Notes under the pieces: generated by a model
Databases searched by the model: none
Seen by the model: the letters and a program-made list of their open reading frames with translations, nothing else
Told to the model about the DNA's origin: nothing
Source: Paenibacillus herberti
Lineage (GTDB): Bacteria > Bacillota > Bacilli > Paenibacillales > Paenibacillaceae
Direction of reading: 5' to 3'
NCBI RefSeq assembly: GCF_002233675.1
Contig: NZ_NMUQ01000001.1
Location: forward strand, 3,021 to 67,020
Length of the DNA: 64,000 bases
Position numbers and translations under genes: made by a program
Shown here: in pieces, positions 1 to 6,947 of the stretch
Position numbering within the stretch: position 1 is the stretch's first letter
How the letters are laid out: the number at the start of each line of letters is the position of its first letter

Positions 1-60
1 TCCATGCTGGATCCTTTTCAGTGGATTTATGGACAGGTCTACCTCTCCGATCCATTGTAA
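1..60 (+). CDS. 3' end of an unidentified gene (partial)
   Basis: Frame 1 is open from the window edge to a TAA and gives about 19 residues ending in DPFQWIYGQVYLSDPL. The aromatic, non-repetitive composition looks like a real protein C-terminus, but it is too short to place in a family. The following 170 bases are A+T-rich and noncoding. Confidence 0.3.
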   Translation, partial: SMLDPFQWIYGQVYLSDPL

Positions 61-229
61 AGGATTTTTTTGTGTCCGTTCCCAGATAAAACAGAAGATT
101 TTGAATGTTTAGAGAACATTAATGCAACGCTAGTGATACGCTCTATATCTTTTTATTAAAGTATTGCGTCGAGGAATTGTAGCCTTAGAAATATACATTG
201 ATGAAAAGCTTAATAAATGAGGAGAAACA

Positions 230-547
230 ATGAGAAATGCTCTAAAGTGGGTTGTAGGAGCGGTCGGCGCCATCATTCTAATCTCAATTTTAACTTGTCC
301 CAATGAAGCTGATTATTATAAATGGCTTTCAAAGGAATACAACATAATATGTGTGAATACGGGTTTTGGCGATGAATGCAGGGAACGAGGGGCAGAAATT
401 GAATGGAAATCTAGAGCCGTTAAAAGTGCATGGGTATTTATGAGTGTAAAAGAGGAATACATTCAAGCGAATACGGATTATCAAATTCAGGCTGTAGGGG
501 TATTCAACCATTTTTTTGATTATTCCAAGATCAGTGTGTACGACTAA
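230..547 (+). CDS. small membrane-anchored hypothetical protein
   Basis: A 105-residue protein with one hydrophobic segment at about residues 6-23 and a charged remainder, so probably a single-pass or secreted anchored protein. The motif CPNEADYYKWL after the membrane segment recalls the small DUF4359-type proteins of Bacilli, but this is a weak resemblance. A clear ribosome binding site (GAGGAGA) lies 5 bases before the ATG. The next gene follows after 15 bases and is probably co-transcribed. Function unknown. Confidence 0.6.
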   Translation: MRNALKWVVGAVGAIILISILTCPNEADYYKWLSKEYNIICVNTGFGDECRERGAEIEWKSRAVKSAWVFMSVKEEYIQANTDYQIQAVGVFNHFFDYSKISVYD

Positions 548-562
548 GGGGGGATGACCCTA

Positions 563-1237
563 ATGATTAAAGCGGTTCTATTCGACTTATTTGAAACTTT
601 GATAACTGAATTCTCGGATGGAAAACGATTGTCGAAAAGAGATTACAATTATCAAGCCCTGCTTGGGCTTTCGGATGAAGAGTTCCAAAAGGAATGGCAG
701 AGCCGCAGCAAGGATCGAATGACGGGCCGATTCCCTGACTACCCCTCCGTAATAAAAGATATAATAGCTAAACGAGAGCTTGAACATAACGATCATGCAA
801 TCCAACATCTTTACCAAAAAAGAATGGAAGAGAAGATGCTTCCGTTTAGGAATATTGGACCTGAAGTGATCCATTTGTTAACCTCATTAAAAAATAATAA
901 ACTTAAGTTGGGTTTAGTGAGTAATTGTACGGAGGAAGAAATAAGCGAATGGCGTCATAGTGAGCTTGCTCCTTATTTTGATGAAGTTATTTTTTCGTAC
1001 GAGGTGGGGTTTGCTAAGCCAGATCCGAGAATTTACGAGCTTGCTTGTCATCGGCTGAAGGTCGAACCGAGTGAAGCGATCTTTATCGGAGATGGCGGGT
1101 CACAGGAGTTGGAAGGGGCCCATGGGGCTGGCCTGATGGCGTACCAAGCGGTATGGTTCAGTTCCTTTATCGATAGCAAGTTCACGAAGCTTGTTAACCC
1201 TTCGGATGTTTTATCTGGCGATTTATTTTCAAGTTAG
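563..1237 (+). CDS. HAD-superfamily hydrolase (subfamily IA)
   Basis: A soluble HAD phosphatase-like protein of about 224 residues. Motif I is VLFDLFETL near the N-terminus. The second position expected to hold Asp is Glu in this reading (DLFET), seen in some phosphonatase-like and dehalogenase-like HADs. Motif II is LVSNCT, the motif III Lys lies in FAKPDPRIYE, and motif IV is FIGDGGSQELEGA. Substrate cannot be predicted. An in-frame ATG three codons upstream sits on top of the AAGGGGGG ribosome binding site, so the ATG used here, 9 bases beyond it, is the better start. Confidence 0.8.
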   Translation: MIKAVLFDLFETLITEFSDGKRLSKRDYNYQALLGLSDEEFQKEWQSRSKDRMTGRFPDYPSVIKDIIAKRELEHNDHAIQHLYQKRMEEKMLPFRNIGPEVIHLLTSLKNNKLKLGLVSNCTEEEISEWRHSELAPYFDEVIFSYEVGFAKPDPRIYELACHRLKVEPSEAIFIGDGGSQELEGAHGAGLMAYQAVWFSSFIDSKFTKLVNPSDVLSGDLFSS

Positions 1238-1251
1238 AGGAGAACAGATGA

Positions 1252-1710
1252 ATGATCAACAATTTGTATGAAACACATATCCAGGTGAAAAATCTTGAAA
1301 CATCAATCCAATTCTACAAAACCCTGGGTTTAGAATTATGCAATTTGATTGAATCGCGGAGAGTCGCGTTTTTCTATATCGGGGAAAACAAACAATTATT
1401 GGGAGTTTGGGAAGTTCCAAGTGGACAAGAAGTAATGAAACGTCATTTTGCTTTCGGAACGGATTTAGACCAATTGTTGAAGTCGATTGAATGGTTAAAA
1501 GAAAGAGGAATAGAACCTCTCGAAAAATTTGGCAAGGAACCCGTTGAACCGATTGTCCATCCTTGGATGCCGGCAGCAGCGGTATATTTTTATGACCCGG
1601 ACGGGAATGAATTGGAGTTCATCTCATGGCTTCAAGGCAGTCCGCAAAATACGGGAGAAATGCCTTACCTAAGTGAATGGATTGAAAATAACAACAAAAC
1701 GATTCAATAA
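1252..1710 (+). CDS. VOC-family (glyoxalase/bleomycin-resistance fold) protein
   Basis: A 152-residue single-domain protein of the vicinal oxygen chelate superfamily. The N-terminal beta-alpha unit reads YETHIQVKNLETSIQFYKTLGLEL, quoted here only as the family hallmark, and the C-terminal half carries FYDPDGNELEFISW with the metal-ligand-type Glu. Such proteins include glyoxalase I-like enzymes and fosfomycin or bleomycin resistance proteins; the substrate is not predictable. The ribosome binding site GAGGAGA precedes the ATG by 9 bases. The gene ends just before a bidirectional terminator shared with spoVR. Confidence 0.8.
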   Translation: MINNLYETHIQVKNLETSIQFYKTLGLELCNLIESRRVAFFYIGENKQLLGVWEVPSGQEVMKRHFAFGTDLDQLLKSIEWLKERGIEPLEKFGKEPVEPIVHPWMPAAAVYFYDPDGNELEFISWLQGSPQNTGEMPYLSEWIENNNKTIQ

Positions 1711-1722
1711 ATTTACATCAAA

Positions 1723-1766
1723 ATGCTCCCGTTTGGCCCTCAAGCCACGCGGGAGCATCGTTTCTT
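1723..1766. terminator. bidirectional rho-independent terminator
   Basis: The arms ATGCTCCCG and CGGGAGCAT form a 9-bp stem followed by CGTTTCTT. It lies between the convergent VOC gene and spoVR. Confidence 0.75.
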
Positions 1767-1803
1767 ATGGCATAAGAAGCCTGCTTTCAGACTAGCTGCA
1801 GTC

Positions 1804-3237
1804 TCAAATAAATTTCCGGCTTGTCTTTTTGCCATCGCAGCTGAAGACGATTTTTTTGTCCTCAACGACGGTTTCCAGATGCACCGGCTTACCCCAGAGA
1901 TTCACGACATGAGGGAGGGTGCGCTCCACATACTTGAGATCCAGCTCAACGCCCTCGTACTGATGTCCAAGGTACAGCTCACCAACACGATTGAAATCTC
2001 CATTCAGCACTTCCAGTACCGGGAAGCCGCCGTTTACACGGGAGTAGACGAGCTGTTCGCGGATGTTCTTCCACGTTTTGTCGGTAATTTTCCACTCGGG
2101 GCCCTTCTTCTCAAAAATGTACAAGTCCAAGTCTTCGACTAGCGGCTTGGTCAAGTAATTCCGCAGGAACGAGGTGTCGGAATCGAGTTCGCGCACCTCG
2201 AAGATTTTCTCGCGGCCACGCCCTGGCTTATGGCCGAAGCGGCGCTGATCCTCTTCGTTTGGCTCATCCCAACGTTTTTCGATATTCTCAAAAATTTTCA
2301 GCCCAAGATAATACGGGTTTAGGCTGCCACGGCCCGGCACGACAACGGAGGCGTTGAGCTTGGCGAATTCAATTGTTTCTTCGCTTGTTAGGTCCATTTC
2401 ACGGAGGATGCGCTGATGCCAGTAGGAAGCCCAGCCCTCGTTCATGATTTTCGTCTCGATCTGCGGCCAGAAGTAAAGCATTTCCTCGCGCAGCATGGTC
2501 ATGATGTCTCGCTGCCAGTCCTGCATGGTGGAGCTATTTTCTTCAATGAACCAGACAAGATCCTTTTCTGGTCGGAGCGGGAAACGCTGAGGGTCGGGTT
2601 GCACATCTTGATCTTTTAATCCATTTTTCTCAAGCGACCACAGGTCGTCATAATCCCCTACACGCGGCTCCTCGGCGCTCTCGGCTTCCTTTTGAAGGAA
2701 CTCGTGGCGGCGTGATTTGTCCAGTTGGCGCGGTTTGACCAGTCCGGGATCAATATGCTCCTGGATGGCCAGAACAGAGTCGATGAAAGACTCGACAGTC
2801 TCCGTGCCGTATAGCATTTCGTACTGGCTTACGCGTTCAGCGGTAGCGGACATGCTCTCGACCATGTCGCGATTCGTATTACGGAAGCGGGCATTGTTCT
2901 TGAAAAAGTCGCAGTGGGCAAGCACATGGGCAACGATGAGTTTGTTCTGGATAAGCGAGTTGCCGTCGAGCAGGAAAGCGTAGCAGGGGTTGGAGTTAAT
3001 GACCAGCTCGTAGATTTTACTGAGGCCGAGATCGTACTGCATCTTCATTTTATTGAATGATTTTCCAAAACTCCAATGAGAAAAGCGGGTCGGCATGCCA
3101 TAGGCGCCGAACGTATAAATGATGTCTGCAGGGCAGATCTCGTAGCGCATCGGGTAGAAGTCCAGGCCAAAGCCGACGGCAATCTCCGTAATTTCATCGA
3201 TCGCCCGCTCCAGCTGGCGGATCTCGTCCTGGGTCAT
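1804..3237 (-). CDS. spoVR: SpoVR family protein (stage V sporulation protein R)
   Basis: A soluble 477-residue SpoVR homologue, full length for the family. Recognisable segments are the N-terminal [18 protein letters not shown] block, the [19 protein letters not shown] block and the central [12 protein letters not shown] motif. In Bacillus subtilis SpoVR is needed for spore cortex formation; in other bacteria it is genetically tied to the PrkA kinase and YhbH. A yhbH homologue lies 15 kb away in this window, but no prkA is seen. The ATG is preferred over an upstream in-frame TTG because GGAGGG lies 9 bases before it on the minus strand. A partial copy of this locus lies near 5.2 kb. Confidence 0.93.
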   Translation of the reverse strand: MTQDEIRQLERAIDEITEIAVGFGLDFYPMRYEICPADIIYTFGAYGMPTRFSHWSFGKSFNKMKMQYDLGLSKIYELVINSNPCYAFLLDGNSLIQNKLIVAHVLAHCDFFKNNARFRNTNRDMVESMSATAERVSQYEMLYGTETVESFIDSVLAIQEHIDPGLVKPRQLDKSRRHEFLQKEAESAEEPRVGDYDDLWSLEKNGLKDQDVQPDPQRFPLRPEKDLVWFIEENSSTMQDWQRDIMTMLREEMLYFWPQIETKIMNEGWASYWHQRILREMDLTSEETIEFAKLNASVVVPGRGSLNPYYLGLKIFENIEKRWDEPNEEDQRRFGHKPGRGREKIFEVRELDSDTSFLRNYLTKPLVEDLDLYIFEKKGPEWKITDKTWKNIREQLVYSRVNGGFPVLEVLNGDFNRVGELYLGHQYEGVELDLKYVERTLPHVVNLWGKPVHLETVVEDKKIVFSCDGKKTSRKFI

Positions 3238-3302
3238 ATGCTCAATCCCTCCGTGCAAAAGTTAAGGTTCATACCCAATGTATGCGCTGCTGGACGGGAC
3301 TA

Positions 3303-3431
3303 TGAGAGGTAACTTCTTTGAAAGGCAAACAGGTTGTCTGAATGGATAGCATGTATGACGTTGAAGACACAGATGACAATAACGAGCAATATAAATAGAA
3401 TTAAAATAACGCCGATTCCTGAGCCTTGAAA
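3303..3431 (-). pseudogene. truncated small transmembrane protein gene (3' end only)
   Basis: The minus strand reads FQGSGIGVILILFILLVIV and then VICVFN before a charged tail and stop. The hydrophobic block closely resembles the N-terminal membrane segment of the 156-residue protein at 41.7 kb (SSLGIILVLFILLVIVTQVF). No start codon survives because the reading frame runs into the methyltransferase fragment. This is a truncated relic; function unknown. Confidence 0.45.
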
Positions 3432-3647
3432 GTTACAGAGCTGCGAGCGGAGGCTTTAAAGGAATATTTCCGAGTGCTTAAGCCAGGCGGCACATGCATT
3501 TTGACCCAATATATCGTTCCAGAAGGCGCAATGGCCGATGCACGGGATGAGCATTTTAATGAAAGTCCCGCGGCTTCGTTTGATATTTTGGAAGAGGGAG
3601 ATATGAGGATGATTCTAAACATGGCGGGTCTGGATACCTTTGTTTAA
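3426..3647 (+). pseudogene. class I SAM-dependent methyltransferase fragment
   Basis: An open frame of about 73 residues carrying EYFRVLKPGGTCILTQYIVPE, the post-nucleotide-binding region typical of class I methyltransferases. The glycine-rich SAM-binding motif I that should precede it is missing. The frame begins directly after a stop codon with only a TTG and no ribosome binding site. I read it as the 3' end of a methyltransferase gene left after a deletion or rearrangement. Confidence 0.55.
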
Positions 3648-3678
3648 TCAAGATGAAAAAGGGAGAGGTGTGAAGGTT

Positions 3679-4356
3679 ATGGCTATTCAAGCCGTGCTTT
3701 TTGATCTGGATAATACTCTTGTCAATCGCAAAAAGGCGTTTCAAAATTATGCGGAGCGGTTTGTCGATGAATTTGTTTTGGTAGTGGACTCAAGAAATAG
3801 AGTTCAGGTTGTGGAGTATATCATTCAGGCAGATCGGGACGGGTATCGTAAAAAACGCGAGTTGTATGAAGAACTTTTGACGGAATTTACGATGAAAAAT
3901 CCAGTGACAGCCGATACTCTTGTAGATTACTGGTTTGCGGAGTTTTTTAAACATACGGTCGTGATGGACGGAGCACTGGAGCTGTTAGAGCAGCTGAGAT
4001 CAAAGGAGATCAAGCTTGGGTTAATTACGAACGGCTCCGTACATTCGCAAAACTCCAAAATTGATCAGGTTCAGCTCCGGAGTTATTTTGATGCCGTTAT
4101 TGTGTCCGATGAGGTACAGTTGAAAAAGCCCGATCCTAAAATTTTCGAGCTGGCATTGGAGCGGTTAGGGGTAACGGCAGCGAGCAGTATATACATCGGT
4201 GATCATCCCCGCAATGATGTTACAGGGGCAAAAAGCGCAGGTTTAGGTACAATTTGGCTCCGGGGCGCGGAGGAATGGGATGAAGCGTTGGAAAAACCGA
4301 ACTTTATGATCCGGGAGCTTAATGAGATAAGAAAGATAGTAGAAGAGCTTGGGTAA
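3679..4356 (+). CDS. HAD-superfamily hydrolase (subfamily IA)
   Basis: A 225-residue haloacid dehalogenase-type hydrolase. Motif I VLFDLDNTLVN has both catalytic aspartates (DxD). Motif II is LGLITNGS, the motif III Lys lies in LKKPDPKIFELAL, and motif IV is IYIGDHPRNDVTGA. The arrangement resembles small-molecule phosphatases of the YjjG type; substrate unknown. An in-frame ATG lies 13 codons upstream, but the GGGAGAGG sequence is placed about 9 bases from the start chosen here. It is distinct from the other HAD gene at the left of the window. Confidence 0.85.
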   Translation: MAIQAVLFDLDNTLVNRKKAFQNYAERFVDEFVLVVDSRNRVQVVEYIIQADRDGYRKKRELYEELLTEFTMKNPVTADTLVDYWFAEFFKHTVVMDGALELLEQLRSKEIKLGLITNGSVHSQNSKIDQVQLRSYFDAVIVSDEVQLKKPDPKIFELALERLGVTAASSIYIGDHPRNDVTGAKSAGLGTIWLRGAEEWDEALEKPNFMIRELNEIRKIVEELG

Positions 4357-4525
4357 TATCCGCTCGTCGGATTCTATGCAGGTTTTTTGTGGTTTTTCAT
4401 AAAGACATTGGAATTGTTTAGCGGTAAAAAGACTCGTCTCATCGATGTCATGCAATTGTTCCGACTTTAGATGCCGGTTAAAATATAGAGGCATTAATGT
4501 GAAATTACATCATGGGGGTTCTTTG

Positions 4526-5131
4526 ATGGGGACTAAATTTGGAAATATGCATGTGATAACAAGCGATAAACAAGCGGTGTTAACAGCGCTTAAGGAAGTG
4601 AATGCCGAGCGTTCAGAAAGTACAGGCGGCTCTACCAAGGGGCTTACCGGATTCGAGGCCATATTGGCTGAAGCGGAACGCCTTCGGAACGTTTATTATA
4701 TCGTTGAGCTCAAACCAGGATGGATAAGTATTTTAAACGACAGCTTTGAATGGGGAACTGTCGAACTGATTGGAGAATACCTTTCCGAGTTCATTAATGA
4801 GCCTGTTTTAACGGTATCGTATTTTGACGATGATGTGGCTGAGATTAATCTCTATAGGAACGGTTCGCTCCTCACCGGGCATATTTGGAGCAACGGCACT
4901 TATGAATTAGATGAAAAAGAAGCCGACACCAGCTTTCTTTCGCAGCATTTGGGTCATCACTATCTATCCAAGCTTAATGAGATTTTACATATGGATGATT
5001 GCGAAGAAGCCATAACGGCACTTGAGGAGCTTCTGAAGGTTCCGCTTTGGATTCATTCGGAATGGCTTCAAGGCATGGAGAAAGAGGAAGAAGAGTGGGT
5101 TCAACATTATGAGCGGCATGATTTCAATTAG
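4526..5131 (+). CDS. hypothetical protein, acidic, soluble
   Basis: A 201-residue protein without signal peptide or membrane segment. It is rich in acidic residues, with the C-terminus ending in a Glu/Trp-rich stretch (EKEEEEWVQHYE). I do not recognise a family. The ATG after GGGGG is preferred over an in-frame start 27 codons upstream, whose first residues are cysteine-rich and not protein-like. The gene stands alone between the HAD gene and the spoVR relic. Confidence 0.6.
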   Translation: MGTKFGNMHVITSDKQAVLTALKEVNAERSESTGGSTKGLTGFEAILAEAERLRNVYYIVELKPGWISILNDSFEWGTVELIGEYLSEFINEPVLTVSYFDDDVAEINLYRNGSLLTGHIWSNGTYELDEKEADTSFLSQHLGHHYLSKLNEILHMDDCEEAITALEELLKVPLWIHSEWLQGMEKEEEEWVQHYERHDFN

Positions 5132-5154
5132 TTACGACATGCGGAAGCGTTTCA

Positions 5155-5225
5155 GATCCAGCTCAACGCCCTCGTATTTATGTCCCCAATAAAGCTCGCC
5201 AACGCGGTTGGACGGGACTATGAGC
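5155..5225 (-). pseudogene. spoVR remnant with fragment of its upstream flank
   Basis: Bases 5155-5177 match bases 1937-1959 near the 3' end of spoVR exactly, and similarity continues with scattered substitutions for about 35 more bases. The sequence then jumps to TGGACGGGACTATGAG at 5210, identical over 16 bases to 3291-3306 upstream of spoVR. The piece is therefore the residue of a second spoVR-like locus that lost almost all of its coding region. Confidence 0.6.
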
Positions 5226-5357
5226 GGGGAAGAGTACAATCATACTCCAGTCTCTAGATCTCCGATATTGTCATTGTTTAGCCCCATTATGGTACAATTC
5301 AAAGACAAGTAATGTGCTGTCGGAGTCATGTTATTAAAGTCTAAGGAGGGTGAGATT

Positions 5358-5591
5358 ATGCAATTTAGTCTGAAAGCTCCCGACGGTTCGGTTATTAAGT
5401 CGTATCATAAAAATCGTAGAGAATTTATTCAAATAGCTGGCATGGAATACGAAATTTATAATCCGGTCAATGAGTTTGATACCGACCCGGAAATTAGACA
5501 AATGATTGAGGAATCCGAAGAAGACATCAAGCACGGCAGAGTATATTCAACAGAAGAAATGATTGAAGCGATAAAGCGTGGTGAGCTGTAA
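5358..5591 (+). CDS. putative type II antitoxin
   Basis: A 77-residue acidic protein. The C-terminal half (EESEEDIKHGRVYSTEEMIE) is the type of segment found in RelB/Phd-like antitoxins, where it wraps the toxin. The N-terminal half is beta-rich and has no obvious DNA-binding motif. A strong ribosome binding site (AAGGAGGG) lies 7 bases upstream of the ATG. The stop codon directly abuts the start of a RelE/ParE-like gene, the usual antitoxin-first order. The antitoxin assignment rests mostly on this context. Confidence 0.65.
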   Translation: MQFSLKAPDGSVIKSYHKNRREFIQIAGMEYEIYNPVNEFDTDPEIRQMIEESEEDIKHGRVYSTEEMIEAIKRGEL

Positions 5592-5873
5592 TTGATTGTT
5601 CAATGGACCGAGGCGGCTCGTCGTCGATTCCATCAAATCAAGAGCGATCATTACACTCAACAGGAAACGATGGAATACAAGATCAAGCTGATCAAGCGAG
5701 TGGAAGAGAAGGTCGTCAGCATGGGAATGATCTTGCCTTCGCGTGAGTACCGGAATACTTTCTATTGCATCGTCGATCGATATGTCGTGTCCTATAAAGT
5801 ACTGGATAATGGTGAGCGATATGTCATCACGTCATTCAAGCACGGCGCGATGAAACGCAATCTCCAATATTGA
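5592..5873 (+). CDS. RelE/ParE-family toxin
   Basis: A 93-residue basic protein of the RelE/ParE fold. It begins VQWTEAARRRFHQIKSD, has a long helix (YKIKLIKRVEEKV), and ends with the beta-strands DRYVVSYKVLDNGERYVITS and KHGAMKR. Family members cleave ribosome-bound mRNA or poison DNA gyrase; which one applies here cannot be told. The start is a TTG immediately after the antitoxin TAA, so translation is probably coupled. Confidence 0.75.
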   Translation: MIVQWTEAARRRFHQIKSDHYTQQETMEYKIKLIKRVEEKVVSMGMILPSREYRNTFYCIVDRYVVSYKVLDNGERYVITSFKHGAMKRNLQY

Positions 5874-5947
5874 ACCACTTCAATCGGTTTCTGATGATGC
5901 CGTTTTTTACTAATATGATACGCAAAATCTGGAGGAGGTCGATCATC

Positions 5948-6517
5948 GTGTCAAATCCGGATGAGAAGAAAATCCACACCTATCAAGATTGGCTGACCTG
6001 GGACGGAACGTGGGAGTTAATTAACGGCAAAGCCTATAATATGTCGCTGGCTCCGACTTCATTGCATCAATTTATTGTTGGAGAGCTTTATTTCACCCTA
6101 CGGACGTTCTTTCAAAATCGGAGTTGCTATGTGTTTGTGGCTCCGTTTGATGTGCTGTTCAGTGAAAGTGAAGAGTATCAATCACCTGATCACGTCGCAC
6201 AACCTGATCTTTCAGTTGTTTGTTCTAAGGACCAAATATCCAAAAACGGCTGTCATGGTGCGCCGACCATTATCATCGAAGTGCTGTCGCCTTCCACTGC
6301 ATTGAAAGACTTTAATGAGAAGTTCAATTTATATCAAAAGCATGGGGTGCAGGAATATTGGATTGTTGATCCTGGGAATCGAACGGTTCATGTATATGCG
6401 CTGCAGGATGGCAGTTACCAGGTGCGTCATTTATATACGGAGCATGAAACGATCCAATCCATCGCTTTTAAAGATTTGCAAATGCCTATGAACACGCTGT
6501 TCAGCTTGGAACAATAG
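5948..6517 (+). CDS. Uma2-family restriction endonuclease-like protein (DUF820)
   Basis: A 189-residue protein of the Uma2/DUF820 family, which has the PD-(D/E)xK nuclease fold. The motifs are QPDLSVVC, then IIIEVLSPSTALKDFNEK, then YWIVDPGNRTVHVY. Their biological role is not established; many copies occur in cyanobacteria and Bacilli. GTG is the preferred start because GGAGGAGG lies 8 bases upstream; a TTG 26 codons earlier has no ribosome binding site. It follows the toxin-antitoxin pair closely and may share its transcript. Confidence 0.75.
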   Translation: MSNPDEKKIHTYQDWLTWDGTWELINGKAYNMSLAPTSLHQFIVGELYFTLRTFFQNRSCYVFVAPFDVLFSESEEYQSPDHVAQPDLSVVCSKDQISKNGCHGAPTIIIEVLSPSTALKDFNEKFNLYQKHGVQEYWIVDPGNRTVHVYALQDGSYQVRHLYTEHETIQSIAFKDLQMPMNTLFSLEQ

Positions 6518-6548
6518 CATTTCCATGACGGGAATATAAATAGTTCAA

Positions 6549-6580
6549 CAAAACCGATTCCATTGGAATCGGTTTTTTAC
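6549..6580 (+). terminator. rho-independent terminator after the Uma2 gene
   Basis: The arms AAACCGATTCC and GGAATCGGTTT form an 11-bp stem with a 3-base loop, followed by a T run. Confidence 0.85.
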
Positions 6581-6589
6581 CTCTTTCCA

Positions 6590-6712
6590 AAAAAAATGAC
6601 CCACCGGCAAAAGCCGGGGGTCCAAGGTGTTTCTATATTCAAAGGGGGGTTGTTTAGAATTATACTGTCGCTTTCTTAATAGAGGCTGAAAAGGGCATGT
6701 CATTCCCATTAC
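6590..6712. repeat. direct repeat, copy 1, with minus-strand terminator
   Basis: About 123 bases similar to 11208-11333, with an identical 39-base core (6612-6650 and 11232-11270). Read on the minus strand it ends in a stem (GACCCCCGGC paired with GCCGGTGGGTC) followed by eight T, a good terminator. Both copies also keep a minus-strand peptide end CNG(N/I)DM(P/S)FS...KK. The two copies bracket the tandem DUF4832 genes. Confidence 0.75.
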
Positions 6713-6752
6713 AAATTCTTTTGTTCGATAGAGAAGAGAAATATAGAAAAAA

Positions 6753-6794
6753 TTGGCGCAATGAATTATAATATGCCTGTGGAGATTGGCGCAA
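6753..6794. promoter_or_regulatory. two LacI-type operator candidates (TTGGCGCAA)
   Basis: TTGGCGCAA occurs at 6753-6761 and 6786-6794, 33 bases apart, about three helical turns. A TATAAT lies just downstream at 6803. The same 9-mer occurs upstream of the S-layer-anchored DUF4832 gene and of the ABC importer operon. Confidence 0.6.
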
Positions 6795-6913
6795 ATTATA
6801 GCTATAATTAGATGCCGATTTTCCGTTATTTGAAGCAAAGGCACTCATTTAACTATTGGAAGGGGGAATTTACTACAATCGGCCACGTGAATTACATTTT
6901 TAACAAGTAAAAA

Positions 6914-6926
6914 TGTAAGCGATTAC
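6914..6926. promoter_or_regulatory. cre-like site (catabolite repression)
   Basis: TGTAAGCGATTAC fits the CcpA cre pattern closely and lies 22 bases before the first DUF4832 gene, where binding would block transcription. A related site, TGTAAGCGCTTTA, precedes the third DUF4832 gene. Confidence 0.5.
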
Positions 6927-6947
6927 TTAAAAACGAGGAGGTTTACG

